From contig CALANV010000058.1 in assembly GCA_937926175.1 (NCBI GenBank), forward strand, positions 62,001 through 126,000: a stretch of 64,000 bases of DNA. The letters are read 5' to 3'. Both the position numbers and the translations under genes were made by a program. Below the pieces are notes generated by a model. The model was given only the letters and a program-made list of their open reading frames with translations, ran no database searches and was not told the DNA's origin. The DNA is from an uncultured Rhodospirillales bacterium. GTDB taxonomy: Bacteria > Pseudomonadota > Alphaproteobacteria > CACIAM-22H2. This document shows positions 22,358-31,295 of the stretch, one piece after another. Every line of letters starts with the position of its first letter. Position 1 is the stretch's first letter.

Positions 22358-23383
22358 ATGGGCTACAGGGTTGCGGTCATCGGTGCCACGGGCAATGTCG
22401 GTCGCGAGATGCTGACGACGCTGGCCGAGCGCAAATTCCCCGTCGATGACATCGTCGCACTTGCCTCCGAGCGTTCGGTCGGTCACAAGGTGTCGTTCGG
22501 CGACCACGAGCTGAAAGTCCAGGACCTCGCCAAGTTCGACTTCAAGGGCTTCGACATCGCGCTGTCATCCCCGGGTGCCAAGGTGTCGTCGGTCCATAGC
22601 CCGCGTGCGGCGAAGGCGGGCTGCGTGGTCATCGACAACACGTCGTATTTCCGCATGGAACCCGACGTGCCGCTGGTCGTGCCCGAGGTCAATCCGCACG
22701 CGATCGCGGGCTATACCAAGCGCAACATCATCGCCAACCCGAACTGCTCGACGATCCAGATGGTCGTCGCGCTGAAGCCGCTGCACGATCTCGCGAAGAT
22801 CAAGCGCGTCGTCGTCGCGACGTATCAGTCCGTCTCCGGCGCCGGCAAGGAGGCCATGGACGAGCTGTTCAACCAGACGCGCGCGATCTACGTGAATCAG
22901 CCGGTCGAGCGGATGAAGTTCACCAAGCAGATCGCCTTCAACGTCATCCCGCACATCGACGTCTTCATGGACGACGGCTTCACCAAGGAAGAATGGAAGA
23001 TGCGGGTCGAGACGCGGAAGATCCTCGATCCCGACATCAACGTCGTCGCCCATTGCGTCCGCGTGCCGGTGTTCGTCGGTCATGCCGAGGCGGTGTTCGT
23101 CGAATTCGAGAAGCCGATCACCGAGGCTGAGGCGCGCCGCGTCCTGCGCCAGGCGCCCGGCATCGGCCTGGTCGATCACCGCGCCGACGAAGGCTACGTC
23201 ACGCCGGTGGAGGCAGCGGGCGAGGACAAGGTCTATGTCAGCCGTCTGCGCGCCGATCCCACCGTCGAGAACGGGCTCGTGTTCTGGTGCGTCGCCGACA
23301 ACCTGCGCAAGGGGGCGGCGCTCAACGCGGTGCAGATCGCCGAGGTTCTGGTCGACCGGTACATGCGCAAGAAGGCGGCTTGA
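22358..23383 (+). CDS. asd: Aspartate-semialdehyde dehydrogenase
   Basis: A 341-residue NADPH-dependent enzyme reducing aspartyl phosphate to aspartate semialdehyde, the branch point to lysine/DAP, threonine and methionine. The N-terminal Rossmann motif is VAVIGATGNVGREM, the catalytic cysteine is Cys130 in ANPNCSTIQM, and the substrate-binding Arg/His region is near VRVPVFVGHAEAVFVEF. Length fits the shorter alphaproteobacterial type. With dapF in the same window, two steps of the DAP pathway are present though not in one operon. Confidence 0.96.
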   Translation: MGYRVAVIGATGNVGREMLTTLAERKFPVDDIVALASERSVGHKVSFGDHELKVQDLAKFDFKGFDIALSSPGAKVSSVHSPRAAKAGCVVIDNTSYFRMEPDVPLVVPEVNPHAIAGYTKRNIIANPNCSTIQMVVALKPLHDLAKIKRVVVATYQSVSGAGKEAMDELFNQTRAIYVNQPVERMKFTKQIAFNVIPHIDVFMDDGFTKEEWKMRVETRKILDPDINVVAHCVRVPVFVGHAEAVFVEFEKPITEAEARRVLRQAPGIGLVDHRADEGYVTPVEAAGEDKVYVSRLRADPTVENGLVFWCVADNLRKGAALNAVQIAEVLVDRYMRKKAA

Positions 23384-23442
23384 CGCGCCGCCGGCCGGCG
23401 AACATCCGGTCCGTGTAACGGCGGGCGCGGTGCTGCTCGCCG

Positions 23443-24072
23443 TCAGATCCGCCAGATCCGCAAAGCCTCGATCGAGACGACGGCGGCGGCGGCGAGCAGG
23501 AGCACGCCGGTGATGCGGTTCGCCCACATCAGGCCGGTCTCCGTGAAACGGCCATGGAACAGGCCGACCAGGCTGGTCAGGATCAGCCACCATCCCATCG
23601 ACCCGGAAAAGACGCCGAGCAGCACCACCCAGTCGCTGAGCCCGACCTGATCGTCGGCGTCGAGCCCGAACGCGGCGAACACGCCGACGAACGAGATGAT
23701 CGTGATCGGGTTGCTGAGGGTGAGGAACAGAGTCGAGGTAAAGTCGCCGATCAGACTGCTAGGGTCGCGCCCGGAGACGAGCTTGGGCGGAGGCTTGACC
23801 AGCGCCCGAACGCCGAGCACGACCAGCAGCACGATGCCACCGATCGTCAGCCACAACCGCTCCGCCTCGAGGAACGCGGTGGCGAAGGCGAGACCGAACA
23901 CGGCGATCGCGCCCAAGAGCGTGTCGGCCGTGGCTGCACCGAAGCCGGAGACGAGGCCGGCGAGGCGTCCATGCACGATCGTCCGCCGCACGCAGATGAT
24001 GTTGATCGGACCGACGGGCGCCGCGATCACGAAACCGACGGCAAGTCCTTTGAGGAACAGCCAGAAAAGCAT
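23443..24072 (-). CDS. LysE/RhtB-family amino-acid exporter
   Basis: A 209-residue protein with six predicted membrane helices. The first helix ends APVGPINIICVRRTI, the conserved LysE-superfamily motif (APVGP), and a second family motif is LFLTLSNPITIISFVGVF around residues 115-132. Members export amino acids such as lysine, homoserine or threonine; the substrate is not predictable. It is a single gene, convergent with asd, and 103 bases downstream of pdxY on the same strand. Confidence 0.9.
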   Translation of the reverse strand: MLFWLFLKGLAVGFVIAAPVGPINIICVRRTIVHGRLAGLVSGFGAATADTLLGAIAVFGLAFATAFLEAERLWLTIGGIVLLVVLGVRALVKPPPKLVSGRDPSSLIGDFTSTLFLTLSNPITIISFVGVFAAFGLDADDQVGLSDWVVLLGVFSGSMGWWLILTSLVGLFHGRFTETGLMWANRITGVLLLAAAAVVSIEALRIWRI

Positions 24073-24175
24073 GCGGCGCGCGTGCGGATCTCGCGTTGGA
24101 TGGAGTGCGTGCTGTCTTAGCCCGCACGATCGGCGAATACAAACGTTCCCGGTGCCCGGTCCTAGCCGACCGGTA

Positions 24176-25036
24176 CTAGCCGACCGGTATCGGTTTGAAC
24201 CAGGAACCGGGACGGACCAGCTGGTCCTGCGCCTCGATCAAGCACAGCTCGTCCGAGCCGGCCGCGGCGCTGGCTGCGATGATGGCGTGGACGGCCGAGG
24301 TTGCAGCGGCGAGCGCGGTCGCGACATCGTCGCGCGCGGTCAGCAGCCGGGCGGTGAGCAGTGCCGCGAACACGTCGCCCGCACCGTAAGACGGATGCAC
24401 GATGCGCGGGACCGTGACCCGCCAGGCGGCGGTCGCCGTGACGGCGAGGGTGGTGAGCGTGTCCGGTCCGAACTCGGCGAGGTCCAGACCTGTCACGACC
24501 ACGAGCCGCGCGGGCGCGGATCCCGCCGTCCGCAGGCGTTGCGCCGCCGCCAGCGCCGCGGCGAGCCCGGTCAAACGCATCCCGGTCAGGAATTCGAGCT
24601 CGAACGCGTTGGGTGTCAGCACGTCCGCGTGCGGTGCAGCGACGTTGCGGATGAACTCGGGAATGCCGGGGTTCACGAACACCCGGCCGCGGTCGCCGAT
24701 GACGGGGTCGAGAACCCAGAACGCACGCGGATTGACCTCGCGTACCCGGGCCGCCGTCTTGACGGCGACGGGGCCCTGATCGGCGGCACCCAGGTAGCCC
24801 GTGAGCACGGCATCGGTGCGGCCGAGCCAGCCCCGCTCGGCGAGCCCCTCGATCAGGTCCGCCATGTCGGCAGCCGGCGTCACGCGTCCGCGCAGGCCGC
24901 CATGCCCCGGATGGTTCGAGAAGCGGACGGTATCGACGGGCCACACCTCATGGCCGAGGCGCTGCAACGTGAACACGGCGGCCGAATTGCCGACGTGGCC
25001 GTAAACCACGCCCGATTGGATCGAGAGAACGTTCAT
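24176..25036 (-). CDS. pdxY: Pyridoxal kinase
   Basis: A 286-residue ribokinase-superfamily enzyme of the PdxY/PdxK branch, phosphorylating pyridoxal and related vitamers in the B6 salvage pathway. It opens VLSIQSGVVYGHVGNSAAVF, the PdxY signature, and has VLDPVIGDRGRVFV, LTPNAFELEFLTG and the catalytic anion-hole segment SYGAGDVFAALLTA. The usual Gly-Thr before Gly-Asp is Tyr-Gly-Ala here, as in other PdxY proteins. A short direct repeat of TAGCCGACCGGTA follows the stop. It is divergent from the sodium-channel gene. Confidence 0.92.
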   Translation of the reverse strand: MNVLSIQSGVVYGHVGNSAAVFTLQRLGHEVWPVDTVRFSNHPGHGGLRGRVTPAADMADLIEGLAERGWLGRTDAVLTGYLGAADQGPVAVKTAARVREVNPRAFWVLDPVIGDRGRVFVNPGIPEFIRNVAAPHADVLTPNAFELEFLTGMRLTGLAAALAAAQRLRTAGSAPARLVVVTGLDLAEFGPDTLTTLAVTATAAWRVTVPRIVHPSYGAGDVFAALLTARLLTARDDVATALAAATSAVHAIIAASAAAGSDELCLIEAQDQLVRPGSWFKPIPVG

Positions 25037-25139
25037 CCGGATGTTCCTGCGGGCGGAGAGGCTGTGCTTGCGAAGTTCACATCACTTTCCTAGATCAAGG
25101 CGCACGCAAAAGCTACGTCAGTTACGGCCACGACCGGAT

Positions 25140-25994
25140 ATGGAAGACATGATGATGACCGCCCGCCAACCGGTATCCGGCGGCTGGCGGGCGCGACTGC
25201 GTGCCTGGGTCGAGTCGGATCGGTTTCAGCGCGCGATCACGCTGCTGATCGTCATCAACGCCGTCACCCTCGGGCTCGAGACCGTCGACAGCGTCGTCGC
25301 CGCATGGGGCGATGCCATCGCGGCCGCCGATCTCGCGATTCTAGCCATCTTCGTCGTCGAACTGGCGACGCGGGTCGCCGCGCATGGGCCGCGGTTCTTC
25401 CTGAACGGCTGGAATCTGTTCGATGCGGCCGTGGTCGGCGTGGCGCTCCTGCCGTCGAGCGACGGACTGTCGATCCTGCGGGCGCTGCGCGTGCTGCGGG
25501 CGTTTCGCCTGATCTCGGTCGTGCCGGCGATGCGGTCGATCATCGAGGCCCTGCTCAAGTCGATCCCGGGGCTGTCGTCGATCATCCTGCTGATGTTGCT
25601 CCTTTTCTACGTGTTCGCCGTGATGGCGACCCGGCTCTATGGCGAAACCACCCCGGATCACTTCGGCAGTATCGGCGCCTCGATGTATGCCCTGTTCCAG
25701 ATCATGACGCTCGAGGGCTGGACCGAAATCGTCGACGCGGTGCGCGCGCATCATGACTGGGCGCTGATGTTCTTCATTCCGTTCATGATGCTGTCGACCT
25801 TCACCGTACTCAATCTGTTCATTGCGCTGATCGTCGATTCCATGCAGAAGCTGCACAAGGTCGAGGTGGTGGATGCCGAGGTCCGCACCGCCGAGATCTC
25901 GGCGGAAACCGCCATGGCACGGGAATTGAAGGCGCTCGCCGCCGAAATTCGGGATCTGCGTGCGACCGTCGAACGGTTGCGCCGGGCCTCATGA
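25140..25994 (+). CDS. NaChBac-type voltage-gated sodium channel
   Basis: A 284-residue six-helix ion channel of the bacterial Nav family. S4 has regularly spaced arginines R114, R117, R120 and R123 (SILRALRVLRAFRLIS). The selectivity filter is TLEGWT at 190-195; characterised channels have TLESW at this place. S6 is FFIPFMMLSTFTVLNLFIALIV, followed by a C-terminal coiled coil (about 240-283) with heptads such as ELKALAAEIRDLRATVERL, which assembles the tetramer. The ATG at 25140 is preferred over the frame opening at 25041, whose first 33 residues look random. Divergent from pdxY. Confidence 0.92.
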   Translation: MEDMMMTARQPVSGGWRARLRAWVESDRFQRAITLLIVINAVTLGLETVDSVVAAWGDAIAAADLAILAIFVVELATRVAAHGPRFFLNGWNLFDAAVVGVALLPSSDGLSILRALRVLRAFRLISVVPAMRSIIEALLKSIPGLSSIILLMLLLFYVFAVMATRLYGETTPDHFGSIGASMYALFQIMTLEGWTEIVDAVRAHHDWALMFFIPFMMLSTFTVLNLFIALIVDSMQKLHKVEVVDAEVRTAEISAETAMARELKALAAEIRDLRATVERLRRAS

Positions 25995-26016
25995 TCACCT
26001 GATCGGGGAGAGGGGA

Positions 26017-26892
26017 ATGCCAGAGATCGCCGTCCGCCCGCGCCGCAGCGCGCTCTACGTACCCGGCTCGAACACCCGCGCGCTCGAGAAGGCGCGCACG
26101 CTCGACGCCGACGTTCTGATCTTCGACCTCGAGGACGGCGTCGCGCCCGACCGCAAGGTCGAGGCGCGCGAACAGGTCCTGGCGGCCCTCAAGGCCGGCG
26201 GCTACAGGGCCGAAACCGTCATCCGCATCAATCACCCCGGCACCAAGCTCGGCGCCGCCGACCTCAAGGCGGTCGCGACGTCCGGCTGCGATGCGGTGCT
26301 TCTGCCCAAGGTCGAGACCGCGCAGGAGGTGCGCGATGCGGCGCTGCGCCTCGCCGCGGCCGGCGCACCCGCCGCAATGCAGATCTGGTGCATGATCGAA
26401 ACGCCGCTCGGCGTGCTTCGCGTCCAGGACATCGCCTTCTCGAGCCCGCACCTCACCTGCCTCGTCATGGGTACGTCGGACCTCGCCAAGGACCTGCGCG
26501 CGCGGCATACGCCGGACCGGCTTCCCGTGCTCACGTCGTTGTCGTTGTGCGTGCTGGCGGCGCGCGCGGCGGGGCTTACGATCCTGGATGGCGTTCATCT
26601 CGACCTCGAGGACGAGGCCGGATTCCTCGCCGCGTGCCGGCAGGGCGCGGAGCTCGGCTTCGACGGAAAGACGCTGATCCATCCGAAGACGATCGACGGC
26701 GCAAATGCCGCGTTCGGGCCGACGCCAGAAGAGGTGGCGCTCGCCCGGCGCATCATCGACGCGCATGCCGAGGCGTTGAAGAAAGGCCAGGGTGTCACGG
26801 TCGTCGACGGCAAGCTCGTCGAACAGCTTCACGTCGAAAGCGCCAAGCGCACTGTTGCGCTTGCCGAAGCGATCGCTGCGCGCAAGGCCTGA
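26017..26892 (+). CDS. CitE-like CoA-ester lyase / malyl-CoA lyase or thioesterase family
   Basis: The 291-residue TIM-barrel protein belongs to the HpcH/HpaI-CitE family. Motifs are RRSALYVPGSNTRALEKA, IFDLEDGVAPDRKVEAR (Mg-binding acidic residues), VIRINHPGT, and CMIETPLGVL. Relatives include citrate lyase beta subunit, L-malyl-CoA/beta-methylmalyl-CoA lyase and (3S)-malyl-CoA thioesterase. The occurrence of mesaconyl-CoA hydratase 3.2 kb downstream favours a malyl- or methylmalyl-CoA substrate; the short length is closer to the thioesterase-type paralogue than to Mcl1. ATG 26017 follows GGGGAGAGGGG. Exact reaction not determined. Confidence 0.82.
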   Translation: MPEIAVRPRRSALYVPGSNTRALEKARTLDADVLIFDLEDGVAPDRKVEAREQVLAALKAGGYRAETVIRINHPGTKLGAADLKAVATSGCDAVLLPKVETAQEVRDAALRLAAAGAPAAMQIWCMIETPLGVLRVQDIAFSSPHLTCLVMGTSDLAKDLRARHTPDRLPVLTSLSLCVLAARAAGLTILDGVHLDLEDEAGFLAACRQGAELGFDGKTLIHPKTIDGANAAFGPTPEEVALARRIIDAHAEALKKGQGVTVVDGKLVEQLHVESAKRTVALAEAIAARKA

Positions 26893-27085
26893 GCGCACAC
26901 AATCCCGTGCGTCGTCGGCGCGGGCAAACCTGGCGTCCCCGAAAGAGGTTCCCCGGCGGGAGAGCGGGACCTTGCCCGGATGGCGAGGTCGGACGCCACG
27001 TGCGCCGATCCGCACCACCTGTGCAACGGTAAATGGCAATGCGTCCGTGATAACGTGATCGGGCGTTTAGCCCGAGCTCACGTCG

Positions 27086-27826
27086 ATACTCGAACTTCGC
27101 CGGATCTCCAAACGCTTCAGCGCGATCGAGGCGCTCGCGGATGTCGATCTGACGCTCGCGCCCGGCGAGATTCTCGGCCTGATGGGCGACAACGGCGCCG
27201 GCAAGTCGACCCTGGTCAAGATCATCGCGGGGAACTTCCCGCCGTCGTCGGGCGAAATCCTGCTCGACGGCCGGCCGGTGCATTTCCATTGGCCGACCGA
27301 TGCGCGCCATGCCGGGATCGAGGTCGTCTATCAGGACCTGGCTCTCTGCGACAACCTGACGGCTGCGGCGAATGTCTTTCTCGGCCGCGAGGTGCGCCGG
27401 TCCTTCGCCGGCATGTTCAGGTGTCTCGACAACGCCTACATGTATCAGCGCGCGCGCGAGCTGTTCGCCGAACTCAAGTCCGATACGCGGCCCGCCGACC
27501 TCGTGCGCACCATGTTGGGCGGGCAGCGTCGGGCGGTGGCGATCGCGCGCACGCGGCTCGCCCGGGCACGGACCGTGCTGATGGATGAGCCGACGGCGGC
27601 GATCAGCGTGCGCCAGGTGGCCGAGGTGCTCGATCTCATCCGCCGTCTGCGCGACCAGGGCATCGCCGTCATTCTCATCAGTCACCGCATGCCCGACGTC
27701 TTCGCCGTGTGCGACCGCATCATGGTGCTGCGGCGCGGCCGCAAGGTCGCCGAGAAACCCGTCGCGCAGACGTCGCCCGAGGAGATCACCGGCCTGATCA
27801 CGGGCGCGATCGAGAGGGTGCCATGA
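27086..27826 (+). CDS. Sugar ABC transporter ATPase (FrcA type) with abnormal start codon
   Basis: A single-domain ATPase, about 246 residues, of the ribose/fructose (FrcA-like) importer class. Walker A is GDNGAGKST at 34-42, the Q-loop is VVYQDLALCDN, Walker B is TVLMDEPTAA, and the switch His is in ISHRMPDV. The expected start MLELR is written ATA CTC GAA CTT CGC: ATA at 27086, with a TAG 15 bases upstream and no ATG, GTG or TTG before the Walker A region. The signature is LGGQRRAVAIA rather than LSGGQ. The downstream permease overlaps by four bases (ATGA). Either ATA initiates poorly or the gene is decaying. Confidence 0.8.
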   Translation: MLELRRISKRFSAIEALADVDLTLAPGEILGLMGDNGAGKSTLVKIIAGNFPPSSGEILLDGRPVHFHWPTDARHAGIEVVYQDLALCDNLTAAANVFLGREVRRSFAGMFRCLDNAYMYQRARELFAELKSDTRPADLVRTMLGGQRRAVAIARTRLARARTVLMDEPTAAISVRQVAEVLDLIRRLRDQGIAVILISHRMPDVFAVCDRIMVLRRGRKVAEKPVAQTSPEEITGLITGAIERVP

Positions 27827-28863
27827 CGACCGAGCACACGCTGGTCGCACCGCGGTCGCATCCGGAACGGAGCTTCGGTTTCGGCGCGCGCCTTCTCGGC
27901 AGCCAGGCGTTCTGGGCCAGCGTCGCCACGCTGATCATCTGCGTCGCGATAACGACGATCAGCGGCACCGTCGCAACGTATGAAAACGTCTTCAACACGA
28001 CGCGCAACTTCGCATTCATCGGCATCATGGCGCTGGGACAGACCGCCGTGATCATCACCGGCGGCATCGATCTCGCCGTCGGCTCGGTGATGGGGCTTTC
28101 CGGAATCGTGTTCGGGCTGATGATGACGTCCGGCTACTCCCTCTGGTCCAGCATCCTGGTCGCGCTCGCCGTGGCGCTCGCCTGCGGCGCGGTCAACGGG
28201 TATCTCGTCGCCTATCTGCAGCTGTCGCCGTTCGTCGTGACCCTGGGCATGCTGTCGATCGCGCGCAGCCTCGTGCTCGTCGTGTCGAACAACCGCATGG
28301 TCTATCAGTTCGGACCGGACGAGGAGCTGCTGTTCGCGCTCGGCGGCGGCGGTCTGTTCGGCATTCCCAATCCCGTGCTGGTGCTCGTCGGGTTGACGCT
28401 CGTGCTCGGCGCGTTGCTCAACTTCACCGCCTGGGGCCGGCATCTCTACGCGATCGGCGGCAACGAGCAGGCGGCACGCCTCACCGGCGTGCCGGTCAAT
28501 CGCATCAAGCTGTCGGCGTATCTCCTCAGCAGCCTCATGGCCGGCATCGCCGCGATTCTGATGATCGGCTGGCTCGGATCGGTCACCAATGCGCTCGGCC
28601 TGACCTACGAGCTGCGCGTGATCGCGGCGGCGGTGATCGGCGGTGCCAATCTTGCCGGCGGCGAAGGCACGGCCTACGGCGCGCTCATCGAGGCAGCCCT
28701 GCTCGAGATCATTCGCAACAGCCTGCTGCTCGCGGGCGTCGATCCCTACTGGCAGGGCACGTTCATCGGTCTGTTCATCATCTTCGCGGTGCTGTTGGAG
28801 CGGGTTCGCGGCAAACGCGATACGGCGCTTTTCGAGCGGATCCGCGGCAAGAGGTCCGGCTGA
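27823..28863 (+). CDS. Sugar ABC transporter permease (RbsC/FrcC type)
   Basis: A 346-residue inner-membrane permease of the ribose-importer family with eight to ten helices. Diagnostic text is AVIITGGIDLAVGSVMGLSG (helix 3-4 region) and GEGTAYGALIEAALLEIIRNSLLL, the usual EAA-like loop region and C-terminal helices, plus YAIGGNEQAARLTGVPV. It starts with ATG 27823, overlapping the ATPase stop. It should dimerise and pair with the ATPase; the substrate is a carbohydrate or related polyol by family, not identifiable further. Confidence 0.93.
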   Translation: MTTEHTLVAPRSHPERSFGFGARLLGSQAFWASVATLIICVAITTISGTVATYENVFNTTRNFAFIGIMALGQTAVIITGGIDLAVGSVMGLSGIVFGLMMTSGYSLWSSILVALAVALACGAVNGYLVAYLQLSPFVVTLGMLSIARSLVLVVSNNRMVYQFGPDEELLFALGGGGLFGIPNPVLVLVGLTLVLGALLNFTAWGRHLYAIGGNEQAARLTGVPVNRIKLSAYLLSSLMAGIAAILMIGWLGSVTNALGLTYELRVIAAAVIGGANLAGGEGTAYGALIEAALLEIIRNSLLLAGVDPYWQGTFIGLFIIFAVLLERVRGKRDTALFERIRGKRSG

Positions 28864-28892
28864 CCGGACCCGGAGCAGGGAGGAAGAAAGCC

Positions 28893-29882
28893 ATGTTACG
28901 TCCTTTGCTTGCGGCGGCAGCAATGGTGCTGACGGCCGCGCCTGTCGTCGCGCAGACGGAGTACACGTTCGCGCTCGTCCCCAAGGCGATGAACAATCCG
29001 TTCTTCGACCTCGCCCGCGACGGCTGCATGAAGGCGCAGCAGGAGCTGAAAGGCGTGAAGTGCCTCTATATCGGCCCCAGCGAACACACCGAAACCGAAC
29101 AGGTGCAAATCGTTCAGGACCTGATCAGCCGCCGGGTCGACGGCATCGCCGTCTCGCCGTCGAACGCGGGTGCGATCGGCCGCATCCTGAGAGCCGCCAA
29201 GGAGGCCGGCATCCCGGCCATCACCTGGGACGCCGATCTCGAGCCGCGCAACAAGGCGAACCGCATCACCTATATCGGCACCAGGAACTACGACATCGGC
29301 GCCAACCTGGCGAAACTGGCACAGGCCCGCAAGCCGAACGGCGGCAAGATCTGTCTGCAGTCCGGCGGCGCTGCGGCGGCCAATCATAACGAGCGCCTGC
29401 AGGGCATCGGCGACACGCTGGGTGGGATGACCGGCACGACGCCGCCGGGAACGCGGCTGACGGGCCAGAACGGGTGGACCGAGGTCGACGGCTGTCCGCT
29501 GTTCACCAACGACGACAGTGCCGTCGCCGTCCAGCAGTTCCAGGACATCCTCAACAAGTTCCAGGATCTCGACGTCTACATCTCGACCGGCGCGTTCACG
29601 CAGTGGTCGGACAATGCCTACCGGCAGGCGATCCGCCCGCACATGGCTTGGGTGAAGAGCGGCAGTCTCGTCGTTGTCATGGCTGATACGCTGCCGATGC
29701 AGATGGCGCAGCTCGAGGACGGCCTGAGCCAAGGCCAGGTCGGCCAGCGGCCGTTCCAGATGGGCTATCTCGCGATGGAGAAGCTGTTCGCGATCAAGGG
29801 CGGCCAGACGGTCGAGGATCCGATCTACACCGGCCTCGACGTCTGTACGCCGGAGAACGCAACGATCTACCTGGACAAGTAA
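28893..29882 (+). CDS. Periplasmic sugar-binding protein of the ABC importer
   Basis: A 329-residue type I periplasmic binding protein (Peripla_BP_4 class). A signal peptide MLRPLLAAAAMVLTAAPVVAQ ends at about residue 21. The mature part begins TEYTFALVPKAMNNPFFDLA, as in FrcB/RbsB-like proteins, and includes DGIAVSPSNAGAIGRIL and ITWDADLE. Several cysteines in the mature chain could form disulfides. It lies 29 bases after the permease, last in the ATPase-permease-binding protein operon, and is followed by a terminator. The order with the ATPase first is unlike frcBCA. Confidence 0.92.
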   Translation: MLRPLLAAAAMVLTAAPVVAQTEYTFALVPKAMNNPFFDLARDGCMKAQQELKGVKCLYIGPSEHTETEQVQIVQDLISRRVDGIAVSPSNAGAIGRILRAAKEAGIPAITWDADLEPRNKANRITYIGTRNYDIGANLAKLAQARKPNGGKICLQSGGAAAANHNERLQGIGDTLGGMTGTTPPGTRLTGQNGWTEVDGCPLFTNDDSAVAVQQFQDILNKFQDLDVYISTGAFTQWSDNAYRQAIRPHMAWVKSGSLVVVMADTLPMQMAQLEDGLSQGQVGQRPFQMGYLAMEKLFAIKGGQTVEDPIYTGLDVCTPENATIYLDK

Positions 29883-29929
29883 ACCCTACGCACCGACCGC
29901 CCATCCTTTCGCGCGACCGGCCGCCTCGA

Positions 29930-29965
29930 GCCCCCTTGCCGGACCCCCGGAAGGGGGCGCTTTTT
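29930..29965 (+). terminator. Rho-independent terminator of the ABC-importer operon
   Basis: GCCCCCTT and AAGGGGGC form an 8-bp stem around a GC-rich loop, followed by GCTTTTT. It lies 48 bases after the binding-protein stop on the plus strand. Confidence 0.85.
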
Positions 29966-30085
29966 GCGCCCGGTTCCCATGGCCCAGACATCGGTTGGCA
30001 AGGCGAAAGGCGGCGCGCTATTCCATTTCCGTCGCGGCCGCCCCGACGCCGCGGCCCATCGACGCGAAAGGGAGAGAAGAACGAC

Positions 30086-31108
30086 GTGCTCGGCAACTTC
30101 TTCGAGGACTTCCGTATCGGACAGAAGTTCCGGCACGCCAGTCCCCGCACCGTCACGACCGGCGATGTAGCGCTCTACACCGCGCTGACCGGCAGCCGCT
30201 TCGCCGTCAATTCCTCGACCGCGTTCGCGCGCATGATCGGGTTCGCCGATGCGCCCGTCGACGATTTGCTCGTCTTCCACATCGTCTTCGGCAAGACGGT
30301 ACCGGACATCTCTTTCAACGCGGTCGCCAATCTCGGCTATGCCGAGCTGCGCTTCGGGGTGCCGGTCCATCCGGGCGATACGCTCGCCGCCGAATCCGAG
30401 GTGATCGGCCTCAAGCCGACATCGGACGGTCGTAGCGGGATTGTCTGGGTCCGGAGCCGCGGCATCAATCAGCGCGGCGAGATGGTCGTCGAGTTCGTGC
30501 GGTGGGTCATGGTGATGTGCCGCGCGCCCGGCCCGCGCGCATCGGCGGACGCGGTGGTGCCCGTGCTCGCCGAGGCCGTCGCCGTGCAGGACCTGATCGT
30601 GCCGGCGCTGGATCTGCGGGGCTACGATTTCGAGCTTGCCGGGGATACGCGGCGCTGGGCCGACTACGCGCCCGGCATGCGTCTCGATCACGTCATCGGG
30701 ACGACCGTCGAGGACGCCGAGCATCAGCTCGCCACGCGCCTCTATCAGAACACGGCGCGCGTTCATTTCGACGCCATCTTTGCCGCGGCGGGGCGTTTCG
30801 GCCGCCGTCTTGTGTATGGCGGCCACGTCATCAGTCTGGCGCGCGCCGCCTCGTTCAACGGCCTCGCCAATGCGTTTCGCATCGCGGCGATCAACGGCGG
30901 GCGCCACGCCGCGCCGGTCATGGCGGGCGACACGGTCTATGCCTGGACCGAGGTTCTGGATCGCCTCGATCTGCCGACGCGCACCGATCTGGGCGCGCTG
31001 CGCCTGCGCACGATCGCGACCAAGAACCAGCCTTGCGCCGATTTTCCGCCGCCGGATCATCCGGCCGTCGTTCTCGATCTCGACTACACGGTGCTCGTTC
31101 CGCGCTGA
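30086..31108 (+). CDS. mch: Mesaconyl-CoA hydratase (beta-methylmalyl-CoA dehydratase)
   Basis: A 340-residue double-hotdog MaoC-like hydratase. GNFFEDFRIGQKFRHASPRT, GDVALYTALTGSRFAV and FGKTVPDISFNAVANLGYAE are near-diagnostic for Mch/MeaC, which hydrates mesaconyl-C1-CoA to beta-methylmalyl-CoA in the ethylmalonyl-CoA pathway of acetyl-CoA assimilation. Length equals known Mch (about 343). The start is GTG at 30086, preceded by GGGAGAG; upstream residues are not conserved. The other pathway enzymes (crotonyl-CoA carboxylase/reductase, ethylmalonyl-CoA mutase) are not in the window. Confidence 0.88.
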   Translation: MLGNFFEDFRIGQKFRHASPRTVTTGDVALYTALTGSRFAVNSSTAFARMIGFADAPVDDLLVFHIVFGKTVPDISFNAVANLGYAELRFGVPVHPGDTLAAESEVIGLKPTSDGRSGIVWVRSRGINQRGEMVVEFVRWVMVMCRAPGPRASADAVVPVLAEAVAVQDLIVPALDLRGYDFELAGDTRRWADYAPGMRLDHVIGTTVEDAEHQLATRLYQNTARVHFDAIFAAAGRFGRRLVYGGHVISLARAASFNGLANAFRIAAINGGRHAAPVMAGDTVYAWTEVLDRLDLPTRTDLGALRLRTIATKNQPCADFPPPDHPAVVLDLDYTVLVPR

Positions 31109-31189
31109 ACGCCAGCCGTAGGATCAAGGCGTCGACGATTCCACCAAATATTGTTTGCGCGGCGCGAGTCCGCCGTGATAGGGAACGCG

Positions 31190-31210
31190 CGTCAGGTGTG
31201 CTGGACCGAG
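31190..31210 (+). repeat. Direct repeat copy 1 (CGTCAGGYGYGCTGGACCGAG)
   Basis: This 21-base element recurs at 31378-31398 with two transitions (TG vs CG positions). The word CTGGACCGAG is exact in both copies. Function unknown. Confidence 0.55.
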
Positions 31211-31256
31211 CACGAACACCGACACATCGACGGGTCATCCTGACGCGAGGCCCGCT

Positions 31257-31283
31257 GCCGTCCGTCCGGGCGGGACGGACGGA
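31257..31283. repeat. Hairpin just before the mch terminator
   Basis: CCGTCCGTCC and GGACGGACGG flank a short GC loop. It stands 13 bases before the long palindromic terminator and may be part of the same transcript end. Confidence 0.45.
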
Positions 31284-31295
31284 TCCTGCTTTCAA

